A DNA stretch of 64,000 bases from JAAEPI01 sp965212145. Lineage in GTDB: Bacteria > Bacteroidota > Bacteroidia > Cytophagales > Cyclobacteriaceae. The stretch is taken from NCBI GenBank assembly GCA_965212145.1, contig CBDBUY010000009.1:1-64000 (forward strand). Direction: 5' to 3'. The notes below the pieces were generated by a model, which saw only the letters and a program-made list of their open reading frames with translations, had not been told where the DNA came from and did no database searches. This document shows positions 1 to 9,242 of this stretch, piece after piece (the stretch's first letter is position 1; each line of letters begins with the position of its first letter). The translations under genes were made by a program, and so were the position numbers.

Positions 1-432
1 CGGTTTTGCTTTGTCATGAAGGGTCGGTATCGGAATTTCACCTTCCTTCACAATTTCATTGTCCTCATCAGATTGCCCATCTGGAACAATGGCATTCGGA
101 ATATTGGGAATGTGATACAGTGCGTCCTGAAGCTCTGCCTCGACAGCATGTAGCTTTTCCTGCAGGTCTTTGCTCGCAGACTTCAGCTCAGTTGTTTTGT
201 CCTTGGCCGCATTAGCTTCTTCCTGTTTGCCTTCTTTGAAGAGTTGGCCAATTTGCTTGGCAAGTTGATTCGATTCAGCGAGTACCTCATCCAACGACTG
301 CTGTGCAGACTTACGCTGATCATTCAGATCGATAAGTTTCTGCAATTGCTCCTCGGGGTTCTTAATTCCACGCTTCTTCAATCCGGCCACCGAGGCTTCC
401 CAGTTCTCCTGGATATTGGGTACTTGTAACAT
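1..432 (-). CDS. serS: Seryl-tRNA synthetase, N-terminal part (cut by window edge)
   Basis: The reverse strand from an ATG at 432 reads open to base 1, giving 144 residues that begin MLQVPNIQENWEASVAGLKK. This is the long two-helix arm of SerRS, which grips the long variable arm of tRNA-Ser: a lysine/glutamate-rich coiled coil of roughly residues 30-105, then the typical PNIPN stretch that leads into the class II catalytic core. The core lies outside the window. The enzyme charges tRNA-Ser (and tRNA-Sec where present) in the cytoplasm. It is divergent from rho with about 200 bp between them. Identity rests on the arm and the PNIPN signature only, but that combination is distinctive. Confidence 0.9.
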   Translation of the reverse strand, partial: MLQVPNIQENWEASVAGLKKRGIKNPEEQLQKLIDLNDQRKSAQQSLDEVLAESNQLAKQIGQLFKEGKQEEANAAKDKTTELKSASKDLQEKLHAVEAELQDALYHIPNIPNAIVPDGQSDEDNEIVKEGEIPIPTLHDKAKP

Positions 433-454
433 TCCGTTGATCTATTTAGGTTTG

Positions 455-487
455 CAAAGAAAATCGTTCGTTGTTACATAGCAAGCG
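455..487 (-). promoter_or_regulatory. Possible serS promoter
   Basis: On the minus strand a TTG is followed after about 19 nt by TTTCTTTG, one mismatch from the Bacteroidota -7 box TAnnTTTG. The box ends about 22 bases before the serS start. This is motif matching only. Confidence 0.35.
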
Positions 488-534
488 AGCGCCTCAAGAA
501 TTCAATTGAAAGGTTGTATTCGTTTGGGAATAGC

Positions 535-563
535 TTGAAAATCAATCCTTTTCCTTAAACTTG
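535..563 (+). promoter_or_regulatory. Possible rho promoter
   Basis: TTG at 535-537, an 18 nt spacer and TAAACTTG at 556-563 fit the Bacteroidota promoter pattern with one mismatch. The rho start codon lies 78 bases downstream, so the transcript would have a leader of about 70 nt, long compared with other genes here. Such a leader leaves room for the autoregulation known for rho in other bacteria, but no specific structure is claimed. Confidence 0.35.
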
Positions 564-640
564 TAGGACCATTCTCTAGAACGACCGGGTTTCACCCAAA
601 CGTTCACACAACTTATTACAACAAATTTTATTCAATCAAC

Positions 641-2236
641 ATGTACACATTAGATGATTTGAGTGTCATGCTCTTATCTGAGCTACGCGAAATCTCGGAA
701 AAGCTCAAAATCAAAGGCGCTAAAAAAGCGGCCAAGCAGGATCTTATCTATATGATCCTCGACGTTCAGTCCACCATGGACGATGCAGAAGTCAAGAAAA
801 TCAAAGGAGACGCTCCTGAAGAAGAAAAATCAGCAGACGAGCCTAAAGAAGAAAAGCCAAAAAGAGCGCCAAAACCGAAAAAGGCGAAACCTGAGGCAAA
901 GGATGATTCATCTTCAGACAAAGAAGAAGAGCCAAAAGCTAAGCCTGAGAAAAAGGATCGACCTGAGCGAAATGATCGCAAAGAAAAAGGCGACCGTAAG
1001 GAAGGTGGCGACAGAGGAGATCGAAAAGAAAGAGATGATCGTCCGGACAGAGCTGAGAGAGAAGCGGCCCGTGAGGCAGCTCGCTTGAAAAAAGAGGCTT
1101 ACAACGAAAGCATCAAGGAATTCGAGGGAGTCATTGAAAATGAAGGAGTCCTTGAAATCATGCAGGATGGCTATGGCTTCTTGCGATCAAGCGATTACCA
1201 TTATTTGGCCAGCCCTGATGATATTTATGTATCTCCGTCTCAGATCAAGTTATTTGGGTTGAAAACCGGTGATACAGTTCTTGGCGAGATCAGACCTCCG
1301 AAAGATGGAGAGAAGTATTTTGCTTTGATCAAGGTAAACTCTGTCAATGGCAGATCTACTGAGGAAATCAGAGACCGAATTGCATTCGAATACCTGACTC
1401 CTCTTTTCCCTGATGAGCGACTGAACCTTAGCGGCAAACCGGACAATTACTCCGCCCGGGTCGTGGACTTGTTTGCTCCGATCGGAAAAGGCCAAAGAGG
1501 TATGATCGTGGCACAACCTAAAACGGGTAAAACGGTGCTTCTTAAAAACATTGCTAACGCCATTTCACAAAATCACCCTGAGTGCTATTTGATCATCCTT
1601 TTGATCGATGAGCGTCCAGAGGAAGTAACGGACATGGCTAGAAGCGTAAAAGCGGAAGTTGTAGCGTCGACTTTCGACGAACAGGCAGAAAAGCACGTGA
1701 AAGTGGCCAATATCATTTTGGAGAAATCCAAGAGAATGGTCGAGTGTGGACATGATGTGGTGATCCTTTTGGATTCGATCACAAGACTGGCCAGAGCGCA
1801 TAACACCGTGGTGCCTTCATCAGGAAAGATTCTTTCCGGTGGTGTGGATGCCAATGCGCTTCACAAACCAAAGAGATTCTTTGGAGCTGCTAGAAACGTT
1901 GAAAACGGAGGTTCATTGACCATCATCGCTACGGCGTTGATCGAGACCGGTTCTAAAATGGACGAGGTGATCTTCGAGGAATTCAAAGGAACAGGTAACA
2001 TGGAGCTTGTGCTGGATCGTAAGCTATCCAACAAGCGAGTTTATCCTGCCATCGACGTGCCGGCTTCAGGTACACGACGTGAAGATCTACTTATGGACAA
2101 AGAAGAACTCAGTAGAGTTTGGATCTTGCGTAAGTACATGAACGATATGAACAGCACGGAAGCAATGGAATTCTTGCTTGACCGCATGAGAGGCACGCAG
2201 AACAACGACGAGTTCCTGGTGTCGATGAATGGCTAG
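641..2236 (+). CDS. rho: Transcription termination factor Rho
   Basis: Hexameric RNA helicase that terminates transcription. The 531 residues show a SAP-like Rho N-terminal domain (about 1-45), then a long insert of low-complexity Lys/Glu/Asp/Arg sequence (about 48-150, with repeats of the type GDRKE/DRKE), the OB-fold RNA-binding domain with GYGFLR (about 165-240), and the RecA-type ATPase domain with Walker A QPKTGKT near 292-298 and Walker B VVILLDSI. E. coli Rho is 419 residues; the excess is the insert, a feature of Bacteroidota and some Actinobacteria that may aid RNA binding or phase separation. It is monocistronic and ends at a strong hairpin terminator 25 bases after the stop. Confidence 0.97.
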   Translation: MYTLDDLSVMLLSELREISEKLKIKGAKKAAKQDLIYMILDVQSTMDDAEVKKIKGDAPEEEKSADEPKEEKPKRAPKPKKAKPEAKDDSSSDKEEEPKAKPEKKDRPERNDRKEKGDRKEGGDRGDRKERDDRPDRAEREAAREAARLKKEAYNESIKEFEGVIENEGVLEIMQDGYGFLRSSDYHYLASPDDIYVSPSQIKLFGLKTGDTVLGEIRPPKDGEKYFALIKVNSVNGRSTEEIRDRIAFEYLTPLFPDERLNLSGKPDNYSARVVDLFAPIGKGQRGMIVAQPKTGKTVLLKNIANAISQNHPECYLIILLIDERPEEVTDMARSVKAEVVASTFDEQAEKHVKVANIILEKSKRMVECGHDVVILLDSITRLARAHNTVVPSSGKILSGGVDANALHKPKRFFGAARNVENGGSLTIIATALIETGSKMDEVIFEEFKGTGNMELVLDRKLSNKRVYPAIDVPASGTRREDLLMDKEELSRVWILRKYMNDMNSTEAMEFLLDRMRGTQNNDEFLVSMNG

Positions 2237-2260
2237 AAGTCCATTTCAATAAAAATTGAA

Positions 2261-2287
2261 AGCCACGCCTTTAGGTGTGGCTTTTTT
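2261..2287 (+). terminator. Intrinsic terminator of rho
   Basis: AGCCACGCC and GGTGTGGCT form a near-perfect stem around a short TTTA loop, followed by six T residues. It lies 25 bases after the rho stop codon. Confidence 0.85.
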
Positions 2288-2288
2288 A

Positions 2289-2948
2289 ATGCTTGACCTA
2301 TCATTGCCAAAACCTGAATATTTGAATTCGAAATATATAAGGGTCAATCTTTGGAGTTTAATCCTGTTTATTTTTTTGGGATTTACCACCTCCTGCATCT
2401 CCACCAAACACGCTTTGGTGGAAGGACAAAAGCTGTTTATTCCTGAGAATTCGGTGATCATCATTCTGCCTGTTACCAGCAAGACGAATGTATCACGAAC
2501 CAATTATTCTTTGATCTCCAATCAGTTTGACAGTGAGTGCATCCGATTTTTTCACTTGGACGAACTGAACTATGACCTGCGAGTGGAGGGCATCAATCCT
2601 GAGGAAATCAAGGCGTTGAACCCCGAGGAAATGAAGAAATTGAACAGATGGCACGAGAACGTCTTTTTGATGGAATTCAGCAACACGCTGAACAAGAAAT
2701 CCGAATTGGAGGGCAAAAGGAAGAGAGGCTTTATTGATTACGAAGAGGTACCCAATCGCTCATCTGCCTGGTACACATCTCTCTACGCGACCGACGACAT
2801 TCACTATTGGCAATTTTCAACCAATGTCAGGATCAATGCGATGCAATACAAAGACCGAAATGTCAACATTTATTCATCTGCCTATTTCATAGGCCTGAAG
2901 AAAGCCATCAGGTATTTGGAGAAAGAAGCCATGGCGAAATGCGAGTAG
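2289..2948 (+). CDS. Uncharacterised lipoprotein
   Basis: About 219 residues from ATG 2289; an in-frame TTG further upstream would place the rho terminator inside the gene, so I reject it. A hydrophobic stretch (WSLILFIFLGFTTSC) ends in a cysteine that fits a lipobox, which points to export and lipid anchoring. The true start may lie closer to this signal. The mature part is charged, with paired NPEE motifs (GINPEEIKALNPEEMKKL) in the middle and no domain I recognise. It stands alone between rho and gnd on the same strand. Function unknown. Confidence 0.6.
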   Translation: MLDLSLPKPEYLNSKYIRVNLWSLILFIFLGFTTSCISTKHALVEGQKLFIPENSVIIILPVTSKTNVSRTNYSLISNQFDSECIRFFHLDELNYDLRVEGINPEEIKALNPEEMKKLNRWHENVFLMEFSNTLNKKSELEGKRKRGFIDYEEVPNRSSAWYTSLYATDDIHYWQFSTNVRINAMQYKDRNVNIYSSAYFIGLKKAIRYLEKEAMAKCE

Positions 2949-3036
2949 GTCAGTCAGTGACCGATTCCATCTTTTTCTTGCCTAAAATCCAATTGTTCGT
3001 GATCGGTGGATATTTTAGAGGTTTAATTCTGACAAA

Positions 3037-4431
3037 ATGAAGGGCAAAATAGGACTAATTGGACTGGGAGTCATGGGCAAGAGCCTCGGGCGAAATCTTG
3101 CCAGAAATGGCTTCAACGTTTCGCTCTACAATCGGCACGTGAAAGGTAGCGAGGAGCATGTAGCCGTGAACTTTGTAAAAGAACATTCGGAGTTGAATGA
3201 CTGCCTTCCTTTCGACAACCTGAAGGCTTTTGTAGAATCACTCGATCGACCGAGGAAAATCATCCTGATGGTCAATGCAGGTCCCACAGTCGATATGGTC
3301 TTGAAGGATTTGTCAGACTTTTTGAGCCCTGATGACATTGTCATTGATGGCGGCAACTCCCATTTTGAAGAAACGAAGCGACGCATAGACGAGCTGCTTG
3401 ATCGAAAAATTCATTTTGTTGGGACTGGCATTTCTGGCGGAGAAGAGGGTGCCCTCAATGGTCCGGCCATCATGCCTTCCGGCGATCAGCAGGCCTATTC
3501 AAAGGTGAGTTCGTACCTGGAGAAAATTGCTGCCAGGAACGACGAAGGGAATCCTTGCTGTGGATACATAGGAAAAGAAGGAAGCGGTCATTTCGTGAAA
3601 ATGGTCCACAATGGGATCGAATATGTGGAGATGCAGCTTCTGGCGGAGTGCTATGCGATCCTCAAAAATCAAGGTAAAACGAATGAAGAAATAGCGGCCG
3701 TTTTCCAAGAATGGTCCAAGGATCTGGCGAGTTATCTGTTGAATATTACCATTGACATCCTCCGGAAAAAAGAGGGCGAGAATTACTTGCTAGACCAAGT
3801 GCTGGACAAGGCGGGAAACAAAGGAACCGGCAGCTGGACGACCGCCTATATCGCTGGTTCCGGGGAGCCGGCAACTCAAATTCCCTCCGCGCTATTTGCC
3901 AGATACCTGTCCTTTTTTAAGGAAAAAAGAGTCCACATTTCAGGCGTTTTTGAAACGGACAGATTCACGATAGACATTTCTCCCAGCCAGTTAAAGGATG
4001 CTTATCAGTTTGCGAGAATCATCAATCATCATCAAGGTTTTTCAATTATCCGGCACGCGTCAGAAGAAAACGGTTGGGAGGTGAACCTCTCTCAAGTAGC
4101 CAAAATTTGGACTGGCGGATGTATCATCAAATCAGATTTGATGACAGAAATTGCCGTATTTCTTGGGACGAATCAGGATCTCCTAATGACCGAAGAAATA
4201 AGCGAGGTAATCAAGCAAACCTACCCTACTGCAAAATTGGTATCAGCCAGATGCCTCGAAGGGGAAGTTCATGCACCTTGTTTGATTGACGCTGTGAACT
4301 TTCTGAATGGGTTAAAAACGGCCAGCTCCCCGGCCAACTTGATCCAGGCACAACGAGATTATTTCGGTGCGCACACCTATCAGAGAGTGGATGATCCGTC
4401 TGGCAAATCCCACCATTCCGACTGGTCCTGA
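3037..4431 (+). CDS. gnd: 6-phosphogluconate dehydrogenase, decarboxylating
   Basis: Oxidises 6-phosphogluconate to ribulose 5-phosphate and CO2 in the oxidative pentose phosphate pathway, forming NADPH. The 464-residue length is normal for the long form. It opens with the Rossmann motif GLIGLGVMGKSLG (6-18); NRHVKG near 32-37 fits the NADP phosphate site. GGEEGA (134-139) and KMVHNGIEY with the catalytic Lys188 and Asn192 are intact, and the helical C-terminal domain carries GTGSWT. The C-terminal tail has YQRVD, the segment that reaches into the partner active site of the dimer. There is no zwf or pgl next to it; it appears to be transcribed alone. Confidence 0.96.
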   Translation: MKGKIGLIGLGVMGKSLGRNLARNGFNVSLYNRHVKGSEEHVAVNFVKEHSELNDCLPFDNLKAFVESLDRPRKIILMVNAGPTVDMVLKDLSDFLSPDDIVIDGGNSHFEETKRRIDELLDRKIHFVGTGISGGEEGALNGPAIMPSGDQQAYSKVSSYLEKIAARNDEGNPCCGYIGKEGSGHFVKMVHNGIEYVEMQLLAECYAILKNQGKTNEEIAAVFQEWSKDLASYLLNITIDILRKKEGENYLLDQVLDKAGNKGTGSWTTAYIAGSGEPATQIPSALFARYLSFFKEKRVHISGVFETDRFTIDISPSQLKDAYQFARIINHHQGFSIIRHASEENGWEVNLSQVAKIWTGGCIIKSDLMTEIAVFLGTNQDLLMTEEISEVIKQTYPTAKLVSARCLEGEVHAPCLIDAVNFLNGLKTASSPANLIQAQRDYFGAHTYQRVDDPSGKSHHSDWS

Positions 4432-4490
4432 TAGATTCTCTCCGGAAATTGGATTTTCAGAAAAAGAAGCCCGGGCAAAACGCGAATAGG

Positions 4491-4521
4491 TTGGTCGTTG
4501 GTTTGAACCAATCTATTTTTG
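4491..4521 (+). promoter_or_regulatory. Promoter of the pheT-zapA-rny operon
   Basis: TTG (4491-4493), 20 nt spacer, then TATTTTTG (4514-4521) is a perfect match to the Bacteroidota primary sigma consensus. It lies 26 bases before the pheT start. Confidence 0.6.
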
Positions 4522-4546
4522 CCCCCTTGCAATCAGACCTCAATCG

Positions 4547-6955
4547 ATGAAAATCTCACTTAGCTGGCTCAAAGAATTTATTGAAATCAAGGAAACTCCA
4601 GGGGAGCTTTCGCAAATCCTCACCGATACGGGCTTGGAAGTTGAGGGCTTAGAGAAAATCGAGAAGGTCCCCGGAGGTTTGGCGGGAGTGGTGATCGGGG
4701 AAGTGCTCACATGTGAGAAACATCCTAACGCAGACAAACTCAAGATTACGACAGTTGACATTGGTGGAGACGAGCCATCGCCCATTGTTTGCGGAGCGCC
4801 CAACGTGGCGGCAGGACAGAAGGTCGTAGTGGCCACTGTAAACACGACGCTCCATCCAACTGGGGTAGAATCGTTCAAAATAAAGAAGGCTAAAATTCGA
4901 GGTGAAGTTTCTGAGGGAATGATCTGCGCTGAGGATGAAATCGGGCTTGGCGCAAGTCATGATGGCATCATGGTTTTAGACACAGACCTGCCAAACGGAA
5001 CACCAGCATCTGAGCTTTTCAAACCGGAGGAAGATTGGGTATTTGAGATTGGCCTAACTCCCAATCGAGGAGATGCAGCTTCGCATCTGGGATCAGCACG
5101 TGACGTTCGTGCTGTTACTGGCCGACCGTTGACAATTCCACAAAGTTCGGAATTGCAGGTCAAAGTTGACAACCCGATTGAGGTGGTCATTGAAGACCAA
5201 AATGGTGCGCCGAGGTATTCCGGCTTGACCATCCGAGGTTTGGAGGTTAAAGAATCACCGGACTGGTTGAAGTGGCGATTACGAGCCATTGGTTTAGAGC
5301 CAATCAACAACGTGGTGGACGTCACCAATTATTTATGCCATGGTTGGGGACAACCCATGCATGCCTTTGATGCCGACAAGATCAAAGGAGGCAAAGTGGT
5401 CGTCCGAACCATGCCAGCCGGAACCAATTTCACGACCCTTGATGAAAAAGAGCGAAAGCTGCATGAAAACGACCTGATGATTTGTGACGAATCTGACGGA
5501 ATGTGCATCGCTGGAGTTTTTGGAGGCATTGGATCAGGCATTACTGAAAAAACGAAAAATATCTTTTTGGAGAGCGCTTATTTCTCGCCGGAGTACATCA
5601 GAAATACAGTTCAGCGTCACGGGCTGACGACAGATGCGTCTTTCCGATACGAGCGCGGTGCAGACCCGGAGATCACAGTAGATGCTTTGAAGTATGCGAC
5701 GAACTTGATCATGGAGGTTGCCGGAGGTCACGTGGCTTCCGAGGTGGTGGATGTATACGAGAAAGTAGAGCCTGTTCAAGTTAAAACGACCTTCAAGAAT
5801 TTCGACCGACTGATCGGAAAGGAATTACCCAGGGAGGAGATTACCAGAATCCTGGAATCGCTGGATATCAAGTGTGAGTCAGTCACCGAGGAGGGCTTTA
5901 TGGCCATTGTTGCTTCGTATAGAAACGATGTGACCCGTGAAGCAGATTTGGTCGAAGAAGTGCTGCGGATATACGGGTTCAATAACATCGAACTGGATGA
6001 GAAATCTGGAACCAGCTATTTGGCAGAATTCAATGAGTACGAACCATATCGTGTGCGTCAGCAATTGACAAATTTCCTAGCTGGGGCGGGGTATCACGAG
6101 ATTTTAACCAACTCAATTGTGCACCCGGAGTACGAGGGAAAACTTAAGGTGAATGACGCAACGGGCGTAGAGATTATCAATAAATCTTCAGAAGAATTGG
6201 CGTTTATGAAGACCACTCCCGTGCATTCCGGCCTTGAGGTCTTGCGTCATAATTTCAATAGGCGGATGCCAAATCAGAAACTCTTTGAGTTTTCAAAAAC
6301 GTACCAGTCCGTTGATTCAGGATTCCAGGAAGATGAATTCCTCTGCCTGTATGTGACTGGGGATTTCGAAGAAGAAAATTGGATCAGGGCGTCTAACCAG
6401 GCCGTTTTTCAGGACATGACCGGAAGCGTGCAATCGTTGCTCTCTAGTCTCAGAATTTCTGATTTGAAAACAGAGGCAATTGGTTCTGGCAAACTGTTCA
6501 ATGCGGGACTTGAAATTTCTTCCAATGGAAAGAAATTGGGAGAAGTTGGTTTGCTGGACAAGAAGCTTTCGGGAGCTTTTGACTTGAAGCAGGCGGTGTA
6601 TTATGCCGAGCTGAATTGGAACGTGATCATGTCGCTGGTTGGCGGGAAGTTCGTGTTCGAACCACTCTCGAAATTCCCCGAAGTGCGACGAGATTTGTCT
6701 TTGGTTGTGGATAAGTCAATTAGTTTTCAACGTATTCAGCACATTGCTTTTAACTCCGCCAAAAAATTGTTAAATCGAGTAAATGTTTTCAGCGTCTATG
6801 AAGGCGACAAGATAGAGGAAGGGAAGAAGTCCTACGCAATTAGCTTTTTTCTACAAGACAAATCGAAGACCCTGAATGACAAACTTATTGACAAAGTGAT
6901 GAGTGGCTTGATGCGGGATTTTGAAAATGAAATTGGAGCAATAATCAGAAAGTAA
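4547..6955 (+). CDS. pheT: Phenylalanyl-tRNA synthetase beta subunit
   Basis: Large subunit of the (alpha-beta)2 PheRS. The 802 residues carry, in order, the EMAP-like tRNA-binding domain (about 40-150; CEKHPNADKLKITTVDIG), the B3/B4 editing domain (about 210-380, with LEPINNVVDVTNY), the B5 domain, a catalytic-like core and the C-terminal FDX-ACB anticodon-binding domain (from about 708, FPEVRRDLSLVVD). Length is normal. pheS is not in this window, so the subunits are encoded apart, as is common in Bacteroidota. It heads a run of four genes: pheT, a small coiled-coil gene 3 bp later, zapA and rny. Confidence 0.97.
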   Translation: MKISLSWLKEFIEIKETPGELSQILTDTGLEVEGLEKIEKVPGGLAGVVIGEVLTCEKHPNADKLKITTVDIGGDEPSPIVCGAPNVAAGQKVVVATVNTTLHPTGVESFKIKKAKIRGEVSEGMICAEDEIGLGASHDGIMVLDTDLPNGTPASELFKPEEDWVFEIGLTPNRGDAASHLGSARDVRAVTGRPLTIPQSSELQVKVDNPIEVVIEDQNGAPRYSGLTIRGLEVKESPDWLKWRLRAIGLEPINNVVDVTNYLCHGWGQPMHAFDADKIKGGKVVVRTMPAGTNFTTLDEKERKLHENDLMICDESDGMCIAGVFGGIGSGITEKTKNIFLESAYFSPEYIRNTVQRHGLTTDASFRYERGADPEITVDALKYATNLIMEVAGGHVASEVVDVYEKVEPVQVKTTFKNFDRLIGKELPREEITRILESLDIKCESVTEEGFMAIVASYRNDVTREADLVEEVLRIYGFNNIELDEKSGTSYLAEFNEYEPYRVRQQLTNFLAGAGYHEILTNSIVHPEYEGKLKVNDATGVEIINKSSEELAFMKTTPVHSGLEVLRHNFNRRMPNQKLFEFSKTYQSVDSGFQEDEFLCLYVTGDFEEENWIRASNQAVFQDMTGSVQSLLSSLRISDLKTEAIGSGKLFNAGLEISSNGKKLGEVGLLDKKLSGAFDLKQAVYYAELNWNVIMSLVGGKFVFEPLSKFPEVRRDLSLVVDKSISFQRIQHIAFNSAKKLLNRVNVFSVYEGDKIEEGKKSYAISFFLQDKSKTLNDKLIDKVMSGLMRDFENEIGAIIRK

Positions 6956-6958
6956 TTC

Positions 6959-7258
6959 ATGAGTCGGGAAATTTTGTACAAGGAAATCGCCAACCTGGAA
7001 AGAAAGATAAACCTGCTACTGGCAGAACACTCAAGACTCAAAGATCAGCTCGAACATAAGCACGATGAAAATGCAAGGCTGAAAGCAAAGTTGGACTCGC
7101 AAGATGCGAAGATCAGCACCTTTCAGAATAAGTATAATATTAGTAAAATTGTAGGAAACACGGCTGTGGAGAAGGAAGACTCAGAAGAGTTGAAGAAAGT
7201 GTTGGGTGAGTATATAAGTGAAATAGACAAGTGTATTGCTCATTTGGGCGAAGCATAA
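6959..7258 (+). CDS. Small coiled-coil protein upstream of zapA
   Basis: The 99 residues are mostly heptad-like helix (LERKINLLLAEHSRLKDQ, then LKAKLDSQDAKI), followed by a conserved-looking NKYNISKIVGN segment and an acidic helical tail. It begins 3 bp after the pheT stop and ends 6 bp before zapA. Size and build resemble ZapB, the coiled-coil partner of ZapA in gammaproteobacteria, but there is no clear sequence similarity. The position suggests a divisome-associated role. That is inference from context; I cannot name the family. Confidence 0.7.
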   Translation: MSREILYKEIANLERKINLLLAEHSRLKDQLEHKHDENARLKAKLDSQDAKISTFQNKYNISKIVGNTAVEKEDSEELKKVLGEYISEIDKCIAHLGEA

Positions 7259-7264
7259 TACCGA

Positions 7265-7549
7265 ATGGCAGAACTATCTATAAAAATTAGAATAGGCAAT
7301 AGAGAGTATCCGATGAAGGTCGCAACGGAGGACGAAGAACGGATACGCAAAGCAGGTAAATTACTGCACGAGCGCATAAAATCATACCGGGAGCAGTTCG
7401 GTATTGATGACAATCAGGACCTTTTAGCAATGGTCGCTTTTGATAGTCTGGTGGAAAAAATGAAGATGGAGGAGAAGGCATCAGATACGGATGATACAGC
7501 GCTGAATCAAATAGCCCGTTTAAACGAACTCATCACAGACAAGCTTTAA
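7265..7549 (+). CDS. zapA: Cell division protein ZapA
   Basis: A 94-residue ZapA-type protein: an N-terminal beta-hairpin domain (LSIKIRIGNREYPMKV, then EEERIRKAGKLLHERI-like helix) and a C-terminal coiled coil. ZapA binds FtsZ and promotes bundling of protofilaments at the Z-ring. The family is short and diverse, but the IxIxGxxYP pattern near the N-terminus and the operon setting between pheT and rny, which is common in Bacteroidota, support the call. Ends 41 bp before rny. Confidence 0.85.
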   Translation: MAELSIKIRIGNREYPMKVATEDEERIRKAGKLLHERIKSYREQFGIDDNQDLLAMVAFDSLVEKMKMEEKASDTDDTALNQIARLNELITDKL

Positions 7550-7590
7550 TTCTGAAGTCCATTTCTCAGGCCTTATAACCTGAATCTAAA

Positions 7591-9141
7591 ATGGATCTAT
7601 ATATAATCGTGGCAGCCGTAGCTGCCCTCCTGATAGGCCTTGCCATTGGCAAGTTCATGTTGGGTTCCTCCAAAGTCAAAGAAGCTGAAGCCGAGCGAGA
7701 CCGTATTCTGAAGGAAGCTCAGTCCAACGCCGAGCAAATCAAGAAGGATAAGATGCTCGAAGCAAAGGAGCACTTTATCAAACTCAAATCAGAATTTGAG
7801 GAAGAAGTCTCTCGCAAGAAAAATCAAATCATCACGAATGAGAATAAGCTAAAACAACGTGAAGGCAATCTCAACAAGCAATTCGAGCAGGCCAAGCGGA
7901 TGGAGGCCGAAGCGAAAGAACTGAAAGAGAAGTTGGCCTCCCAACTGGAGATCGTCAAGCACCGCAAGGACGAGTATGAGAAACTAAAAGACCAGCAGAT
8001 CAACATTCTGGAGAAAGTGGCCAATATAAGCGCCGACGATGCTAAGGAACAGCTCATCGAAACATTGAAGGATGAGGCCCGCACCAAGGCCACAGCGCAC
8101 GTCAAAGACATCATGGAGGAGGCGAAGTTGACCGCCACCAAGGAGGCCAAGAAAATTGTCATCGAGTCGATTCAGCGAACGGCCGCTGAAAATGCCATTG
8201 AAAATTGTGTATCCATTTTCAATATTGAAAGTGACGACATCAAGGGAAAAATCATTGGGCGTGAGGGCCGAAACATCCGGGCTTTGGAAGCAGCAACCGG
8301 CGTTGAGATTATCGTAGATGACACCCCAGAGGCAATCATCATTTCTGGCTTTGATCCGGTGAGGAGAGAAATCACGAGGTTGTCGCTGCACAGATTGGTG
8401 CAGGATGGCAGAATCCATCCCGCAAGGATCGAGGAGATCGTAGCGAAGACAACTAAAAACATCGAAGAAGAGGTCGTGGAAATTGGCGAGCGAACCGTCA
8501 TTGATTTGGGGATTCATGGATTACATCCGGAGTTAATCAAGATGGTGGGCCGTATGCGTTTCCGATCTTCCTATGGGCAGAATTTACTTCAGCACTCGCG
8601 GGAAGTCGCCAATCTGTGTGCCACACTATGTTCGGAACTTGGTTTGAATACCAAGTTGGCTAAGCGAGCAGGCCTGCTGCATGATATCGGAAAAGTCTGG
8701 ACGGAGGAACCCGACAAGCCACACGCGATAGTCGGGATGGAACTGGCTCAGAAATACAAAGAGAATCCAGAAGTCTGTAACGCCATCGGTGCTCACCATG
8801 ACGAGATAGAAATGACCTCTTTGATTTCCCCGATCGTCCAGGCTTGTGATGCCATCTCGGGCAGTAGACCAGGAGCGAGAAGAGAAATTATTGAGCAATA
8901 CATCAAACGTCTGAAAGACCTTGAAAACCTGGCTCTCAGCTTTGATGGAGTAAATAAGTGCTACGCGATTCAGGCAGGCCGTGAACTAAGGGTGATGGTG
9001 GATGCTGAAAATGTTTCGGACAAATCTGCCAGTGAATTATCCTTCAACATATCTCAAAAAATAGAAAAGGAGATGCAATACCCAGGTCAGATTAAAGTGA
9101 CAGTAATCAGGGAGACTAGGGCGATTGCTTTTGCGAAGTAA
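7591..9141 (+). CDS. rny: Ribonuclease Y
   Basis: Membrane-anchored endoribonuclease that starts mRNA decay. The 516 residues show one N-terminal membrane helix (about 3-25), a long charged coiled coil (about 28-200), a KH domain with IIGREGRNIR (221-230), and an HD domain with HDIGK at 364-368 that binds the catalytic metals. Length matches Bacillus RNase Y (520). It is the last gene of the pheT operon, and the next gene, sucD, has its own promoter. No missing residues noted. Confidence 0.97.
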   Translation: MDLYIIVAAVAALLIGLAIGKFMLGSSKVKEAEAERDRILKEAQSNAEQIKKDKMLEAKEHFIKLKSEFEEEVSRKKNQIITNENKLKQREGNLNKQFEQAKRMEAEAKELKEKLASQLEIVKHRKDEYEKLKDQQINILEKVANISADDAKEQLIETLKDEARTKATAHVKDIMEEAKLTATKEAKKIVIESIQRTAAENAIENCVSIFNIESDDIKGKIIGREGRNIRALEAATGVEIIVDDTPEAIIISGFDPVRREITRLSLHRLVQDGRIHPARIEEIVAKTTKNIEEEVVEIGERTVIDLGIHGLHPELIKMVGRMRFRSSYGQNLLQHSREVANLCATLCSELGLNTKLAKRAGLLHDIGKVWTEEPDKPHAIVGMELAQKYKENPEVCNAIGAHHDEIEMTSLISPIVQACDAISGSRPGARREIIEQYIKRLKDLENLALSFDGVNKCYAIQAGRELRVMVDAENVSDKSASELSFNISQKIEKEMQYPGQIKVTVIRETRAIAFAK

Positions 9142-9188
9142 AAATTACGGGGCAACTATTCGGGAGTTCCTTTAAGAGCTGATTAATC

Positions 9189-9218
9189 TTGTTACTCTCC
9201 TCTTTTGGGATATTTTTG
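9189..9218 (+). promoter_or_regulatory. Promoter of sucD
   Basis: TTG (9189-9191), 19 nt spacer, TATTTTTG (9211-9218): a full match to the Bacteroidota consensus, 24 bases before the sucD start. It also explains why a long TTG-initiated reading frame here is not the gene start. Confidence 0.6.
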
Positions 9219-9242
9219 CAGTCCAAATTAAAAGCCCAATCA

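Noticed and set aside
783..1088. Lys-rich ORF in the alternative frame of rho
   Set aside because: Arises from the low-complexity Lys/Glu insert of rho.
2256..2288. TTG start of the lipoprotein gene within the rho terminator
   Set aside because: It would place the terminator hairpin inside the gene, and the signal sequence begins later.
9189..9242. TTG-initiated extension of sucD by 18 residues
   Set aside because: It overlaps a full promoter match and adds residues not found in the family; ATG 9243 gives the usual 290 residues.
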